Assembly: GCF_963855985.1 (NCBI RefSeq)
Contig: NC_087093.1
Span: 4,595,501-4,659,500 of the forward strand
Origin: Ostrinia nubilalis
Taxonomy: Eukaryota; Arthropoda; Insecta; Lepidoptera; Crambidae
DNA length: 64,000 nucleotides
Direction: 5' to 3'
The position numbers were made by a program, and so were the translations under genes. The notes under the pieces were generated by a model, which was given only the letters and a program-made list of their open reading frames with translations, did no database searches and was not told the origin of the DNA. Below, in pieces: positions 21,901 to 31,915 of this stretch. Each line of letters opens with the position of its first letter. Position 1 is the stretch's first letter.

Positions 21901-22851
21901 GATTTCCACAAAGACCGGTCCTGCGCCGCTTGCATCCAGGTACCTCTCGCGACCTTCACCAAATCGTCGGTCCACCTAGTGGGAGGCCTGCCCACGCTAC
22001 GTCTTCCAGCTCGTGGTCGCCACTCAAGAACCTTCCTGCCCCAGCGGCCATCAGCTCTTCGAGCCATGTGCCCCGCCCACTGCCACTTGATTTTAGCGAT
22101 TCTGCGGGCTATGTCAGTCACTCTGGTTCTCCTACGGATCTCCTCATTTCTGATTCGATCACGCAGGGAAACTCCGAGCATAGCACGCTCCATCGCTCTT
22201 TGGGTGACCTTGAGCCTTCTTATGAGGCCCATAGTAAGCGACCACGTCTCAGATCCGTACACCATCACTGGCAACTGGTTCCTACCTCTACCTATCTAAC
22301 GTCCGGTCTCCAAGTAACCCCAAGGGGTCATTATACGGAATTCTATCTGCTCGGCGACCGGACTTTAGCGTGTTTAATTCGCTAATATAACTTCAAAAAA
22401 ACATAAGGAGATGCTAAATGCTAATGGACAAGCATCTATAGAAAAAAAAAAGTATCACCATTTTCAGTTTTTTTTGTTATGTTCTTTTTAATCCCTAATT
22501 AATTTTGAGTCTATCTTGTGCTATTTATAAATGGGCAAATCATTTTCAAGATGAATAAGAAAAATATCTGCTCATTCGTACACACAGCAACAAGAGGAAG
22601 ACTCAAAATTGAGGATAAAAAAAATCATGAAAAAAAAATCGTATCGAAAATGGTGATACTTTAAAAAAAATACTTTATAGACGGCCATCCGTTAGTCTAT
22701 CATCTCCTTTAGTTTGGAACGCTCTTTACGGGACACCCTGTATACTAATAACATGTTTTTATCGCCAGGCAACACGAGCAACCCGGCGCTGCCTAGCGAC
22801 GTGCTGAACGATGATCTCTGCCTGTCCGAGTCGGGCAGCGACTCCGACTGA
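12989..22851 (+). CDS. Eaf: ELL-associated factor (EAF), transcription elongation
   Basis: Eight exons join to 348 residues: 12989-13085, 13169-13261, 13881-14019, 15217-15338, 17108-17222, 18673-18958, 21579-21690 and 22769-22851 (TGA). All introns are GT-AG and phases match. Residues 1 to about 110 are the EAF domain: [54 protein letters not shown] and [14 protein letters not shown]. The rest is low-complexity: Arg/Ser/Thr, then (AP)7 at 209-222, seven HNx repeats at 224-244, Pro-rich VSHAPPP repeats at 265-284, an Ser/Asp tract at 289-314, and the acidic end [13 protein letters not shown]. Family knowledge: EAF binds ELL and stimulates Pol II elongation in the super/little elongation complexes. 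Exon 6 ends at CAGCCG/GTGAGT, and the tandem array downstream repeats this donor. The start ATG follows the short uORF at 12972. Confidence 0.94.
13380..13490 (+). repeat. LINE 3'-region fragment (GACTGAGTTTCTACCGCC type) in EAF intron 2
   Basis: It contains GGTGACTGAGTTTCTACCGC and CTTCTCAGCACCAGCTGA, matching the repeat inside the palindrome at 17231-18259 and at 43640-43780. It ends short of the TTTGAC tail. Confidence 0.45.
14020..15216 (+). other. EAF intron 3
   Basis: AT-rich intron. Three diverged copies of AATAATACTGGCTGGAAT-like sequence recur near 14890, 14996 and 15094, a loose local repeat. No exon seen. Confidence 0.5.
15399..15448. repeat. Perfect 22-base-arm hairpin in EAF intron 4
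   Basis: A run of A, then CATTCATGAAAA, loop TGGTGG, TTTTCATGAATG and a T run. The arms are exact complements. It abuts the left end of the MITE at 15453. Confidence 0.7.
15453..15844. mobile_element. MITE of the AAGCCCGGTCT family in EAF intron 4
   Basis: TA-flanked, starting AAGCCCGGTCTGTGAGCACG, with internal blocks shared with 517-903 (CATGCAGCATTTGGACCTCG, TATTGCCATCTGGCGGATTT) and with 40603-40812 (the TATTGCTGTCGCG block). Longest copy in the window; noncoding. Confidence 0.7.
15851..16054 (-). pseudogene. Unrecognised coding-like segment, minus strand, in EAF intron 4
   Basis: A 67-codon open frame on the minus strand has protein-like composition and balanced codon use, unlike its AT-rich surroundings. 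It includes [40 protein letters not shown] and [20 protein letters not shown]. It ends at a TAG directly beside the MITE at 15453-15844, whose insertion may have cut it. There is no start codon at its head; CTACAG just inside could be a weak acceptor, or this may be a processed or transposon-derived fragment. I do not recognise the family and assign no function. Confidence 0.4.
16379..16562. mobile_element. Truncated copy of the GTGTTAGGTAAATGGG MITE
   Basis: Starts GTGTTAGGTAAATGGGTTTA and keeps the left arm and AT-rich centre of the element at 2279-2528 but lacks the right terminal repeat. Confidence 0.6.
17231..18259. repeat. Palindrome of about 1 kb in EAF intron 5
   Basis: Two arms of nearly 500 bases (about 17231-17723 and 17761-18259) are inverted copies with a spacer of roughly 38 bases. 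Inner ends are GACCATATTAGAGGGAATGT and its complement; outer ends are AAAGTCAAAGTCAAAAGTCA and TTTTGACTTTGACTTTGACT. Each outer arm is the 3' part of a LINE-like repeat with a (TTTGAC)n tail and the GACTGAGTTTGTTGCGGCGC block. A few mismatches and small indels separate the arms. In EAF pre-mRNA this would fold into a very long hairpin. Confidence 0.88.
18308..18478. mobile_element. 171-bp hAT-type MITE in EAF intron 5
   Basis: Ends TAGGGGTCTCCAAACT and AGTTTGGAGACCCCTG, with the 8-bp duplication GTCTAGAC on both sides (18300-18307 and 18479-18486). The interior CCGGCCCGCGAC is typical of hAT families with CAGGGGTCTCCAAAC ends. Confidence 0.82.
18959..20962 (+). repeat. Tandem array repeating the EAF exon 6 end plus its splice donor
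   Basis: About fourteen units of 121-154 bases follow exon 6 directly. Each resembles the end of exon 6 (GAGAGGTACCAGGAG, GGTGCCCGACAGGCCGCC, CTCGCACGCGCCGCC) and finishes CAGCCG/GTGAGTTGA. Donor GT starts are at 18959 (authentic), 19101, 19222, 19364, 19517, 19669, 19804, 19958, 20100, 20253, 20404, 20558, 20690 and 20843. The last unit has no donor. Reading on through the first donor meets TGA within three codons (GTGAGTTGA), so only the first donor keeps the frame. Long open frames on either strand here are repeat artefacts. Confidence 0.9.
20973..21429. mobile_element. TA-flanked MITE with CAGTCGCGGAATGAAAAGGT ends, copy 1
   Basis: The left end CAGTCGCGGAATGAAAAGGT and the right end ACCTTTTCATTCCGTGACTG are inverted, with TA on both sides. 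It sits at the 3' edge of the tandem array in EAF intron 6. Copy 2 is inverted at 24938-25409. Confidence 0.8.
21845..22290 (-). pseudogene. Non-LTR retrotransposon reverse transcriptase, C-terminal tail
   Basis: A minus-strand frame from about 22283 to the stop at 21858 reads [20 protein letters not shown], then [37 protein letters not shown] and [12 protein letters not shown]. This is the familiar C-terminal end of insect endonuclease-reverse-transcriptase LINEs. It is 5'-truncated: the polymerase and endonuclease domains are missing. The (GAAC)n tail is at 21845-21860. It lies in EAF intron 7, antisense to the gene. Clade not resolved. Confidence 0.8.
22299..22365. mobile_element. Internally deleted MITE of the GTCCGGTC family
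   Basis: A 67-bp remnant with GTCCGGTCTCC near the left and GGCGACCGGAC at the right, TA-flanked, keeping only the terminal arms of the family seen at 517, 15453 and 40603. Confidence 0.55.
22451..22663. mobile_element. Foldback element with AAGTATCACCATTTTC ends
   Basis: AAGTATCACCATTTTC at the left is mirrored by GAAAATGGTGATACTT at the right, enclosing AT-rich sequence with partial internal symmetry (GACTCAAAATT / AATTTTGAGTC). In EAF intron 7. Confidence 0.5.
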
Positions 22852-22954
22852 CCTCACGATAAACCTCTTTATTTATTTGGGTTTGGGTATCTCTTCTCCT
22901 GACTTCTCTGCGGCCTCCCCCACTCTAGCGCTGTCTGAGCAGGCGCTAGTGTTG

Positions 22955-23290
22955 TGCATGTGTCGATAGTTTGTATCGAGTTTGTAGTTGAGCGAGTCGA
23001 AAATGGTAACATCGATAGCGTTTGCCACTCCAGCTTTCTCCGAGTGAGCGTTGGTGTTGTGTATGAGTCGATAGTTTGAGTATCGATAGTGGATCTAATC
23101 GAAAATGGTAACATCGATAGCGTTAGCCACTTCAGCTTTCTCCGAGCAAGCGCTGGTGTTGTGTATGTGTTGATAGTTGACCTTAAGGAAATGGCAACAT
23201 CGATAGCGTTAGCCACTCCAGCTTTCTCCGAGTGAGCGTTGGTGTTGTGTGTGTCGATAATTTAAGGATCGAGAATTAATTAGTAACATC
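22955..23290. repeat. Imperfect tandem repeat in or after the EAF 3' UTR
   Basis: Nearly four diverged units of about 90-100 bases, each with GGTAACATCGATAGCGTT, CCACTCCAGCTTTCTCCGAG and TGGTGTTGTGTATG blocks (repeats of the core at about 23005, 23107, 23192 and 23283). Starts about 100 bases after the EAF stop, so it may be transcribed. Confidence 0.65.
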
Positions 23291-23299
23291 GATAGTGTT

Positions 23300-24930
23300 A
23301 ATACCAGTATTCAATTGATCAACCGTCACTACTAGTGGAAACACTATCGCATAATTTTTCGATCTCTTGGTGTGGTAATTTGCGTACCGGAATATAGAGC
23401 AATCTACGGTTCGGTGTTTGAATTCTGAAAGGAGAAAATTATAGTGTAATGATTGTAAATATTACGTCTGCACTTATAATAAGCGGTGTGGAAGCTTGCA
23501 AGAATCATTAGTATCGCTAGCTATAGATGTTTTACTGTTTTTCGATGTCACAAGCGTATATTATGTACAACACTAGCGTGAGTGCTCGTCACGTTCGTGC
23601 GCTCACGCTGGGAAACCGCTAGTGTGTTGGAGGCCTTAGACGCAAGCAAACAGCTCTATGAAACTTGGCAAGTGTCTGAAGTCAGCACTCATTGAATCGT
23701 TATTCGTAAATCGTTCACTCAATACGATTGTATACAAAATTAAGACTTAAACAAGGATAGAAAAAGCATAGTTTTGCATCAACAAGTATCGATATCTTAC
23801 TGTATCATATCGATATGACTCGATTACTGATACTGTTTCGTATTAAACGTACGAAAATAATCTGAACGAGCATGAATGGCAGCCTGTGTAAATACGCCTT
23901 AAAACCATACAACGGTTAGGATTATTAATGCAATAATAAAAAAAGAGAATATGTGGCCAACTTTATTGTAACGTTAAAATAACGAATAGTAACGTTATCG
24001 CTAGCCTAGAATATAATTGATATAATTGACAACGGTGGGGTTTCGGAATTAGATGTATTGTTGTGTGTTGTACAAAATTAATGTGTATTATGCCTGAAAA
24101 TTCGTTATAGTAAATTGCAAAAATGTATGAATTCGAATGTAACTTTAAAGCTGGTCGTATGAATGGCTAAGAGTCGCTTCTTATATCATAACTTAAATGT
24201 AATATAATTCATTAATATTAATAAAACATACATGCATCTCAATCATGAAACTAAAGTTCAAGAATAAAATGCCTTTTATACAAACTATATTCTCAGTACA
24301 TAATGTATGGTCCTTAGCATGTTAGTCTACCATAAAACGACCATTTCTCCAATAGTTTTTGAGCTTTATGTCTATAGCATATGGTTCAAAATTGATTGCG
24401 GAAATTTGATACTATAAGGTAGTTTGATGTGCTAGAGACAGGTAGCTTAGTTTTGGTATTTTGTACGCTAGTGATAAAAATCGTGTCAAATGAAAGTTTT
24501 TGGTCCACTTAGGTAAATCCTTGAGCGATATCCTGCTTAATCTTTTTCTGATTGCAGCCGAATGCAATAATCGTATGCGAAAGACGCACGGGTCTGTGAG
24601 GTTTCTCGGAAAAACGTAAACGTTATGTTGCCAACCAAAGTTTCGAATGTTGCCATCCCTTTCACGCAAAGCGAAATGCCAGCATGAGAGACAGTGACAG
24701 ATAAACCCGAAACAACGTTAACAGCGTTTCGGAGTAGCCCAGTTGATATTCGCGCAGTGTAAAAGAATTGCGACGCATTAGTTTCGTTTTTCGCGCCTTT
24801 TGGAAGATTAAAATCGCTCACAATGCACGGAATTATCTTGAAAAGGTCACCTTTAAAATAAAAAGAAAATTCTAATGTATTATTCTAATCATCGCCTGCA
24901 AGGCACCGTGTGTTCTGGAAACCTTTAAAT
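23300..24930. other. Probable EAF 3' UTR or intergenic sequence
   Basis: AT-rich, no credible coding exon. Candidate AATAAA signals occur near 23933, 24220 and 24263. The true EAF 3' end cannot be chosen from sequence. Confidence 0.4.
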
Positions 24931-24937
24931 CGATGTA

Positions 24938-25409
24938 CAGTCACGGAATGAAAAGGTTCGTCAGTTTTCAAATTGATTCCTTCAACGAATCGCGAGCACA
25001 TATTACCTTTTGAAACTATGTTACAGAATAATCTCGAGTTAGAGAAAATAATCTTTAACTGTTCGTCAGTAAAGTTCAAAATTATTCAGATCAAAGTTGT
25101 TTGACGATTTATCTTGTCAAGAAGATTATTATGATTGATAAACTAAAACCTTCTTGTTGGTTCAACCTGCCATTATTATTTCTATTAAATAAAAAAAACT
25201 ATTGTCAATTGGTCAATGTCATCATTGCATTGCACTGGATGGGATAGAAAAATAAACAAGCAAAACCTTATTCGTTAGCAAACGTCATATTTATTTAAAT
25301 GTTAGCAGCACTGTTTCTTGCACTGTTATGTTGGCAGGTTTGACTCTTACAGTACCTAGTGCAAGCGAAAACCGACACTAAGGTGACGAACCTTTTCATT
25401 CCGCGACTG
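24938..25409. mobile_element. TA-flanked MITE with CAGTCACGGAATGAAAAGGT ends, copy 2 (inverted)
   Basis: Same element as 20973-21429 in opposite orientation; shared blocks include AATTGATTCCTTCAACGAAT and CCTTCTTGTTGGTTCAACCT. It has a few differences and a slightly longer interior. TA on both sides (24936-24937 and 25410-25411). Confidence 0.8.
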
Positions 25410-25411
25410 TA

Positions 25412-27926
25412 CAAGTTTACTGAAATCGTGCAATAAAAGTAATCGTGTCTTATTTGCAATTAAATATGAGAGGTCGTAAAACCGTATGTTTTTTAACATA
25501 CATACCTATTTCATCAACTCATAACAAAGGAAATTTTACCGTTGCAAAATAGTGAAAGAGATTATTAGAATTACGCTGAATATATACTTAATTATATACC
25601 AAAAGTGCCTTCTCATTGGCACCATATTATAAGCAAGTATCGTTAGAACCTCATATACCTATTTAATAGAAAAAGTATACAGTCTTTTCTTCTTGTAGGC
25701 TACGTGTCCACTAGCAAAAAATATCACATTTTAGTTACCGATTATGAATTCACAATAAATAAGCAATTCTAGTACTTCTTTATACGTAAGACTGACAGAA
25801 ATGTATTTTTCATATTCAAGTAAATTGTTTATTAACTAACCTGCAATGAATATACAAATATACATTACTATATATTTTTGCAATGGACAATTAGCTGAAA
25901 GTTAAATATTATTTTATGTAAAGGCCTTATTAAATACATGAAAATAACAATAATTTTAAATCGGCGCTTAGTATTTATTAGAATATCCTATTCATTCTTA
26001 GATAAATAAAATTACGTCAATATTTCAATGATTTAGGCCCATTTGCTCAACAAACTTAAAAACGAATTACTTATTACTTAATTTATAAATTACTTATAAA
26101 ATATCAATTTTAACAAAGTATTTAACACATCATGCATTATTTAAAGTTATGAGAAGACAGAAACTGAATGATATTTAAAGATAGGTATCTTTATTTAGTT
26201 TGAGTTTTAAAAAACTGTCTTTTTCTACGTTACTTGTTGGTTTTCCAAGTCACTTTCGGCTATTCCTTTGTCAGTACTCAATCAATGTTAAATTCTGAAT
26301 TCTATAAATAATCCTAGTAGTTTTTTTGTGCAACGGGGCCTTAATAATGCTTTTACCGTGCTATGCGTATCAGTCCAAAAGTTGGCAAAGTTTTGAACAA
26401 AAGTAACCCATCATTTGGTCCAATACGCCAAGTGCTGTGTAAGCAAATAATTTAATAATTTCCTTGTAAGTTGCTTAACAAATCATCGAGTAAAAGCAAT
26501 CGTGACATTCTAAAAGGCATTATGTGTCTGTTGTTTAAATTATATGATTGTTATTCGTTAACTTGTTGTTGATTCTCATAATAGGCTTGGAGAGCTCATT
26601 GTGGTTTTCTTTACTTTCTTTCTATGTACATCTGTTTTCTCCAATGTGTTCATAAGTCATTTACTTATCTCTCTTCTACCAGCGATAGTGTATAGAGCCA
26701 TTATGGTACCGTCGCGAATGTCATCAACCAACAATAATTTATGTATTTAGTTTATTCTGTCTGTTCAATCTTTATTGTAAGAATGTATTCATTAATTTGA
26801 TATGAGCACCTGAGCAATTAAAATTGTTGAGCATCAATAATCATGCTAAAATGGGACTTAACATTTATGTTCTTTTCTTTTTTAGCAAATATTATATTTT
26901 TCAACTTATGGTAGGTGACGTGTCGCAGCGAAGTTTACACGTGCCAGCACTTTGATGTTTGTACAAATGTTTGTGTTATTTGGCTAGGCCTATTTTCACC
27001 AAAATCTAATTTATGTGCTTTGCGCTAAAGCTCCTTTTGCCTTGGCAAATACTGGAAACTTTTGCCAAACATCGGGTGCTAGCATCAAATAAAGTGTAAC
27101 ACTTGACTCTTGCCATGTTTTGAAATATTTTTAACGTAAGTGATGGTACATAATAGAGTAACTGTTACGAGTTATTTTTATGTCAAACCTATTTTATACA
27201 TAATTTTAAGTAAAAACATTTACTTACGGTTATGCATTAGTGACATAATAAAATAATAATAATGTGCCTCAAATCAGACAAGAGTTATTTTTTTTATCTT
27301 ATGCCAATAACATAGTGCGTCTAGATAAGCGTGTAATGTTTGTTTGATATTTTTATGACAACCATATTATTTAATATTATTAGTTATGAAATAAAAATTT
27401 TAATAAATTTGTATAGTAAGAGTAAAAGTATGTTTTATTAATTCTCACATAGCGCGCTCGGATAATTACGCGATCAACGGAACAATGAACTTTAATTAAA
27501 GTGTGTGTATGAATAGATATTCTAGAAAAAACTTTACATAAAACTAACATACCTGATACAAATGAACATAAATAAAAAAACAGCGAAAAGTATTTTCCTG
27601 CTAAAAAGGTATTTCAGTTTCATTGAGGCTTTTTTTTTACTTATCTTGAATGTAAATTAATTCTTTACATAATTAAATGCAAATCAATCAACCATAATCT
27701 AACGGTTAATAGTGTTTTACAAAAGGATATAGATAAACAATTTTCAAATGAGTTGGTAATTTATTTTTTTACCCAACAAAAACGGTTAGAGGTCGCAGGT
27801 TTTTGACTGTAGTTAGGCTTATTTTACAGAAGAAGGAAAAACGTTTAAAAAAATAAGTAAACATTTACTTGCGTAATAGCAGCTATTTCCACAGAGTTTC
27901 ATTGCTATCTAAAAATGAAATATCAG
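25412..27926. other. Intergenic AT-rich stretch, nothing recognised
   Basis: No exons, RNA genes or clear transposon ends were found on either strand. Several AATAAA motifs occur (for example near 25430 and 27390). Confidence 0.4.
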
Positions 27927-27929
27927 TTA

Positions 27930-28068
27930 GGGCTGGATTTTTCAATCTTCGGATAACTTTTAACTGAAGAATAAGTTTGGCACATTGACAGTTTTTGTAT
28001 GGGAAATATGTCAAAATGACAAGGTTATTCTTCAGTTAAAAGATATCTTACGATTGAAAAATCAGCCC
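27930..28068. mobile_element. 139-bp MITE with GGGCTGGATTTTTCAATC ends and TTA duplication
   Basis: GGGCTGGATTTTTCAATC at the left and GATTGAAAAATCAGCCC at the right, with inner arms AACTGAAGAATAA / TTATTCTTCAGTT. TTA at 27927-27929 and 28069-28071. A 3-bp TWA site fits PIF/Harbinger-type mobilisation. Confidence 0.8.
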
Positions 28069-28166
28069 TTAAAAGAAAAACTACTTAGTCCTCGCGAAAT
28101 TAATTTTTATTTATTTGTAGTTGTTTGTAGAGAGACACTGGGCGAATTTTTTAGCCTAAATACATA

Positions 28167-29395
28167 CAGTCTTGGCCAAAAGTATTGAGCACCCATGATA
28201 TTTATTAATTTTGAAGGAATTATACATGTGTCTGAATCAAAACAGTTTTTAACAGTTTTATATTGTTTATTTACAACAAAAAAATAATACTTTGTTGGAC
28301 CACCCTTCGCCTTAATTACTGCAGAAATTCTTTTTGGTAAAGATTGTACTAATTTATTACAATCGTCACATGTTAAAGCGTTCCACTCTTCTCGCAAGCG
28401 ATGTTTTAGGTCTTCTTTTGTTTTTATTGAATGGCGCTGGACCTTGCGCTTCAATAGACCACACAAATGCTCGATGAGGTTCAGGTCTGGTGACTACGCA
28501 GGCCATTCACGCAGCTCGATGTTATTGTCACTAAACCAAGCCATCTTTCGGTCAGCTTTGTGACAAGGTGCGTTATCCTGCTGGAATTTGACGCTCTTCA
28601 TGTTGATGTCACCAAAAAGTTTTGTAAACGAGGGCAGAAGTGCGGATTCAAGAACGTTTATGTACTTTGTAGAGTCCATGCGTCCTTCACACACAAACAT
28701 TTCCCCAAGTCTTGCGGCGCTCATACACCCCCAGACCATCACACTGCCGCCGCCATGTTTGACGGTAGGTACCACACACTCCGGGGTAAATTCTTCGTCT
28801 ACTCGACGACGGACAAATGTCACACCAGGTGTGCCAACAATCTGTAAAGTAACGAAATTTTGCTAAGTGTTTTTCGGTCCAATATTTATTTTTACAAATA
28901 TAGTTTTATAATATTATTGTCGCGTATTGTTATTACATGATATTGGCTAACTTACCTCAAAGTTTGATTCATCTGACCACACAATATTTTTCCAATCTTC
29001 CTCGGTAAAAGTTTGGTATTTTAAATTTTAAAGCCTACTCGTAACGAGCTGTTTTGGTCTTTTCTGAGAGCCATGGCTTCTTTCTGGCTGTATAGCCCTT
29101 AAGCCCAGCTTCTTGGAGTCTTCTGCGAGTTGTCCTTGCAGAAATCGGCGTATTAATTTCAGCTGATAACTCAGCAGCGAGGTCGGAAGAAGTTTTTTTA
29201 TGATTTTTCAAAGACTAACAATACTACAGTATCATAGCTAAACATCTCGAAACGTGTTTTATTGCACGTTGTGCCGTGAGTTTATGTTTCAAAACCTGTC
29301 AAAGAAAGGTTTTTATCAAATAACTTTGAGTATCTTATATAGTTATCATGTATAAGCAGTATTTAGGGGGTGCTCAATACTTTTGGCCAAGGCTG
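28167..29395 (-). mobile_element. Complete but dead Tc1-like transposon
   Basis: Terminal repeats CAGTCTTGGCCAAAAGTATT and AATACTTTTGGCCAAGGCTG enclose 1229 bp, flanked by TA (28165-28166 and 29396-29397). The transposase runs on the minus strand and is broken. Confidence 0.88.
28190..29215 (-). pseudogene. Tc1-like DDE transposase, broken, with intron-like gap
   Basis: On the minus strand: RTTRRRLQEAGLKGYTARKK (helix-turn-helix region), then EDWKNIVWSDESNFE carrying the first DDE Asp, GGGSVMVWGCMS, VKFQQDNAPCHK carrying the second, and SPDLNLIEHLCG near the third. Lesions: TAG at 29035-29037 where Trp is usual, a 7-bp tandem duplication (TTAAAAT twice) near 29021 that shifts the frame, and TAG at 28494-28496 just before SPDLN. 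Between SNFE and IVGTPG lies a 114-bp GTAAGT...TTTACAG segment (28842-28955) that joins in phase 0 when removed. The N-terminus is degraded. Confidence 0.8.
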
Positions 29396-30180
29396 TAGGT
29401 TGACTTGCAATTTCAAAACAGTAGAAAATTAATACCCATTTAGTAGCGACAAATAGTAAAAACAATTAAACTTTTTGTACCAGTAGAGATAAATCAGTAC
29501 GAAAATATGTAGGTAATCCGGGTGAGTTCTAGCTAATGTTTGTTTTCGAAGCAAAAGTTTAAAAAGTATGAATACTGATTTATGTAACAGTTTGTTGTTG
29601 AATAAACTTGCTCTTGAAAAATACTGCAAAATGAATAACTAATTATTGCCTAAGTACTACATCTTATCTCAACGTATAAGGTCTCGTAATGCAAATAAAT
29701 CGATACGATTAAGGCTTGGTATTTCTGCTAAAGTAGGTATTTCGCGCTGTCAAAATCTGCGCGCGCAATACTTCGCCGAAGACAGCGCGCCAAAGAGCTC
29801 TCGTGGCTACACAGTATAGAAATACGCAGTTTAGAAATACGCAGTTGGTTAGGTTAGGTTGACTTCCTTCCGTTCAAGCGTCACACATCACACTCACAGC
29901 ACTTTTTAATACAAATCATATCCAAGTGATACAAATTAAAACAACTTTCAAAATTTTTGGGAATATATTTTAGAATCGAATAAATATAGAATATAACTGC
30001 CAAAGTAAACACGGTTCAAAGAGGCGTGGCATCACCCGACCTTCCGGAAGTTCCGCGCTGGCTAAAAGAATTTCAAGATTACGTCACCCGACCTATCGGT
30101 AGATCCTCGGGAGCTTGAGCGATAGGAAAAACATTTTATGATCAGTTACTCGTAGTAGCGATTATTTAGAGCTTGGATAA

Positions 30181-31033
30181 CACAAGTTAACAAAAAAAAA
30201 CTTTTTTTTTGAGTTTGTTATTTAATTGATATTTTCTGATTGTCTACATCTAAAAGTACCTAGAGGCTCTATGTCTATGCATAGCAAATAAAGTTTGCTT
30301 TTGTGCATTTTACAATGAAAAAGTTAAAGCTAGTATTTTCGTCGGTCCAGAAATTAAAAAAATAATGGCCAGTGAAGAATTCCTAGAGTTACTGAACGCC
30401 CACGAAAAACAACCGTGGCTCAGTCTTAAAGCAGTAATCCATGGATTTCTTGGCAATAAAAAAGCTGCAAACTATGTATAAAGATCTAATTTCTAATATG
30501 CTTAATAAGTATTTTCAAACTCATGGGTTGCAGAATGTCCCTTAAAGTAAATATGCTAGATGCTCACTTAGAAGAGTTTAAAGATAACTTAGGGGCATAT
30601 TCAGAAGAGCAAGGAGAACGGTTTCATCAAGATGTGATGAATTTTGAACAACGTTATCAAGGACAATATAATGAAAACATGATGGGTGACTACATATTTT
30701 GGAGTCTAATACGTGATAGTTCCTACGTACACAGAAGAAAAACAAAAAATCTTCATTTTTAAAGCTTCTTTCTGTTTCATTTTAAGTGTTTTGACGTTTA
30801 TCTTTATTGTTCTTTGTAATTAAAAGTGATTAACACATAAATTAAAGTTCTATCTCTTGCTTTCGCATTTGATTGAATTAAAATTATTAGATTTTCTTAA
30901 AATTTGAAATTTCGTTCTAGTTGCTACGAAAGCAAACTTTATTAGATAAAAGTATTTTTTCCTAGTTTAGTTAGACGAAATTAATCAAAATCAGCACTAT
31001 AGAACTTAGACTCAAAAATCGTGTTTACTTGTG
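30181..31033 (+). mobile_element. 853-bp element with CACAAGT ends inserted in copy A
   Basis: It begins CACAAGTTAACA and ends in the near-complement TGTTTACTTGTG. TAA flanks both sides (30178-30180 and 31034-31036), and copy B has the empty site (GGATAATAAATT at about 59403). It carries a decayed ORF (30339-30762). CACA-type ends with a 3-bp duplication are compatible with CACTA/CMC-like transposons, but the ORF is not a recognised transposase. Confidence 0.75.
30339..30762 (+). pseudogene. Decayed ORF of an unassigned multicopy arthropod protein family
   Basis: Three frames must be read in turn: IFVGPEIKKIMASEEFLELL through FLGNKKAANYV (to about 30478), then KDLISNMLNKYFQTHG, then CRMSLKVNMLDAHLEEFKDN and LGAYSEEQGERFHQDVMNFE to the stop at 30760-30762. 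Two frameshifts therefore break it. The core NLGA.S.EQGERFHQD followed by RYQGQYNENMMGDY is one I know from many unnamed, repetitive arthropod proteins; no function is assigned. It lies wholly inside the CACAAGT element. Confidence 0.6.
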
Positions 31034-31291
31034 TAATAAATTATAGCTGTTGCAATTCACAAAGCTTTGCATGTGGTTAATTACATTAATCAGTACACGC
31101 ATCAATTTTGTTCAGTCTTTTTGTTTATTAATAGATAAAAATATCATACTAAAATTGCATACATATTTGTTTGTATTGGTCTGGGTGTTTTCTTTCCATA
31201 ATTTATGTATAACGTATGTACGGGGCTCTGTATCGAAAATCACTATGAGCAATAAGCATCACACACGGTTACCTGGAGTGCATTACCAGTC

Positions 31292-31915
31292 CAGTCTTAA
31301 ATCCGTTGATATATGCTGCATCTGCCATGTTTTTGGCTAAAAGATTCTTCTATCTTGCAGTTTAGACTTTTATTACAGACCTCAGACAGTATTTTTGGAA
31401 AACTTTTACGCATGGTGGAGGAAGGGACGCTCTAGACACTCAAGTCTAGAAGGAGTCACATGAACTCCAAGTTTTAAATCCGTTGACATCTGCTGCATCT
31501 AAGATTCTTCTATCTTACGGCTTAGACCTTTAGCTACAGGCCTTAGACAGTATTTTTGTGAAAATTCTTACGCATGGTGGAGGAAGGGACGCTCTAGACA
31601 CTCAAGTCTACAAGGAGTCACATGAACTCCAGTTTTAAATCCGTTGACATCTGCTGCATCTGCCATCTTTTTGGCTAGAAGATTCTTCTATCTTGCAGCT
31701 TAGACCTTTAGCTACAGACCTTAGACAGTATTTTTGTGAAAATTCTTACGCATGGTGGAGGAAGGGACGCTCTAGAGACTCAAGTCTACAAGGAGTCATA
31801 TGAACTCCAGTTTTAAATCCGTTGACATCTGCTGCATCTGCCATCTTTTTGGCTAGAAGATTCTTCTATCTTACAGCTTAGACCTTTAGCTACAGACCTT
31901 AGACAGTATTTTTTA
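31292..31915. repeat. Tandem repeat of about 160-180 bp inside copy A
   Basis: Nearly four units with TTTTAAATCCGTTGACATCT, TTACGCATGGTGGAGGAAGG and CGCTCTAGACACTCAAGTCT blocks. Unit 2 lacks a short block. Copy B has about 2.6 units, so unit number changed after the two copies diverged. Confidence 0.8.

Noticed and set aside
22869..23216. 115-codon minus-strand frame
   Set aside because: Its Thr/Arg-rich repeats simply translate the tandem DNA repeat after EAF.
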